Below, piece after piece: positions 63,049-64,000 of a DNA stretch of 64,000 nucleotides (its first letter is position 1; each line of letters opens with the position of its first letter). Made by a program: the position numbers and the translations under genes. The notes beneath the pieces were generated by a model. The model saw only the letters and a program-made list of their open reading frames with translations. It was not told the origin of the DNA and did not search any database. This DNA comes from Pedobacter montanisoli (lineage in GTDB: Bacteria > Bacteroidota > Bacteroidia > Sphingobacteriales > Sphingobacteriaceae): positions 1 to 64,000 of the forward strand of contig NZ_JALGBH010000001.1 in the NCBI RefSeq assembly GCF_022809115.1, written 5' to 3'.

Positions 63049-63959
63049 GGGCTTTTTATTTTAAATTTATCAGCCTTTTTTAAATTTTCCAAATTAGGCA
63101 AAATCATCGAACCCAGAATAACTGCTACACCTAACCATCTTAATAAGCTCACATTTTCATGCAATACCAAAGCCGACATGCTTACGGCTACAGGCAATTC
63201 GGCCGAACTTAAAATAGAACTTAAGGTTAAGCCTATTTTAGGAATACCGCTTGCAAAACATAAAGGAGGTATCACCGTGCCAAACACAGCCAGGATCAAT
63301 CCCCATTTTAAAAGACTTCCGCCCAAAGCTCCATTTGTTAAAAAGTGAGGGGGTAAAACACAAAAAATCAAAATACAGGCCCCGGTAATCATCAATGCAC
63401 TTTTCTTTAGCGGCGGATACTCATTCCCCAATTTACCATTCAGCATTAAAAATATAGCATAGAAAAATGCGGCCAGCATACCAAAACCAATCCCCACAGG
63501 ATTTAGCTTAACATGACTGGTTTCAAAATAGCCACTTGCGGCAACCGTACCAGCCAAAATAAGAAAAATAGCCATTACCTGTAATGTATTGGGCTTTTTC
63601 TTATAAATAACCAATTCCAGCAATACGCTTATCCATACAAACTGCATCAATAAAATAATGGCAACAGATGCAGGAATATATTTTACACATTGATAATAAG
63701 TAAGACTTACCAAACCAGTAAAGGTACCTGCCAACATCAGCTTAAACCAATGTGTTACGATTACAGGCTTAGGCTTATCTTTTGGCTGTGCTTTTTGTTG
63801 TATGGCATAAATTGTCCATAATAAAACTGCACCAAATAGCGCCTGCGTACCCGTTACATCTCCTAAGGTATAACCTTCGGCATAAGCCAGTTTAACAAAC
63901 GTGGAAAGAATACCAAAACTACATGCGCCCAACAGCACCAATAAAATCCCTCTTAGCAT
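63045..63959 (-). CDS. EamA/DMT-family transporter
   Basis: Inner-membrane protein of 304 residues with about ten hydrophobic helices in two EamA repeats: GILLVLLGACSFGILSTFVKLAYAEGYTLG at the start and GFGMLAAFFYAIFLMLNGK in the second half, ending AELPVAVSMSALVLHENVSLLRWLGVAVILGSM. Members of the drug/metabolite transporter superfamily export amino acids or other metabolites; the substrate here is unknown. It is first in a two-gene unit with the lipoprotein. The promoter would lie at the right window edge; the last 41 bases hold no further gene. Confidence 0.9.
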   Translation of the reverse strand: MLRGILLVLLGACSFGILSTFVKLAYAEGYTLGDVTGTQALFGAVLLWTIYAIQQKAQPKDKPKPVIVTHWFKLMLAGTFTGLVSLTYYQCVKYIPASVAIILLMQFVWISVLLELVIYKKKPNTLQVMAIFLILAGTVAASGYFETSHVKLNPVGIGFGMLAAFFYAIFLMLNGKLGNEYPPLKKSALMITGACILIFCVLPPHFLTNGALGGSLLKWGLILAVFGTVIPPLCFASGIPKIGLTLSSILSSAELPVAVSMSALVLHENVSLLRWLGVAVILGSMILPNLENLKKADKFKIKSP

Positions 63960-64000
63960 ATTAGGCGAGTTGTTTTAAGTATAACTGAACTGTATTTTCT

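Overview
The window looks like chromosome of a Bacteroidota member of the family Sphingobacteriaceae, most likely Pedobacter or a close relative. The evidence is AT-rich DNA, repeated use of the Bacteroidota promoter pattern (TTTG about 19 bases before TAnnTTTG), weak Shine-Dalgarno sequences, a SusC/SusD locus with an ECF sigma/FecR pair, many short lipoproteins, and a tyrosine catabolic pathway. No insertion sequence, phage, CRISPR array, tRNA or rRNA gene was recognised inside the window. Two near-identical promoters at the left edge fire out of it, probably into a stable RNA operon.

Layout. 0-5.8 kb: leftward tandem promoters, an exonuclease/GIY-YIG nuclease, a lipoprotein, valS and an acetyltransferase. 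5.8-8.8 kb: metNIQ methionine importer behind two consecutive Met/Cys-rich leader peptides, each followed by a perfect intrinsic terminator. 8.8-18.2 kb: a structured non-coding stretch, an NTF2-like protein, a long aromatic amino acid hydroxylase, PhnA-like protein, an SDR, an NlpC/P60 hydrolase and a divergent tyrosine-degradation cluster (FAH-family hydrolase and flavin reductase leftward; homogentisate dioxygenase and HPPD rightward). The rightward arm has its own small leader ORF and terminator-like hairpin. 18.2-25.7 kb: a 38-residue membrane miniprotein, BrkB-like membrane protein, REP-like repeats, TPR protein, riboflavin synthase, biotin carboxylase and threonine aldolase. 25.7-30.8 kb: a sugar regulon with a degenerate-Nudix regulator divergent from pfkA, a BadF-type kinase and gapA, a second BadF kinase nearby, and three copies of a TTAGTGTA-N5-TACACTAA palindrome. 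One copy sits on what looks like an isolated promoter-terminator unit, a candidate small RNA.

30.8-47.6 kb: a CHASE/PAS histidine kinase, then ECF sigma, FecR, SusC, SusD, DUF4843 and PKD-like lipoproteins, two TlpA-type thioredoxins, a retropepsin-like protease and another thioredoxin. This is an uptake locus without any glycosidase. 47.7-50.1 kb: YncE-like propeller/phosphoesterase. 50.2-58.2 kb: a compact module of anti-sigma-like membrane TPR protein, ECF sigma, lipoprotein, PKD/beta-barrel protein, a membrane-anchored TPR-CHAT protease and a second anti-sigma-like paralogue. 58.7-64 kb: gcvP, a thioredoxin, a lipoprotein and an EamA transporter.

The strongest novelties are the tandem methionine attenuators, the Nudix/palindrome regulon with its candidate small RNA, and the ECF sigma/anti-sigma/CHAT module.
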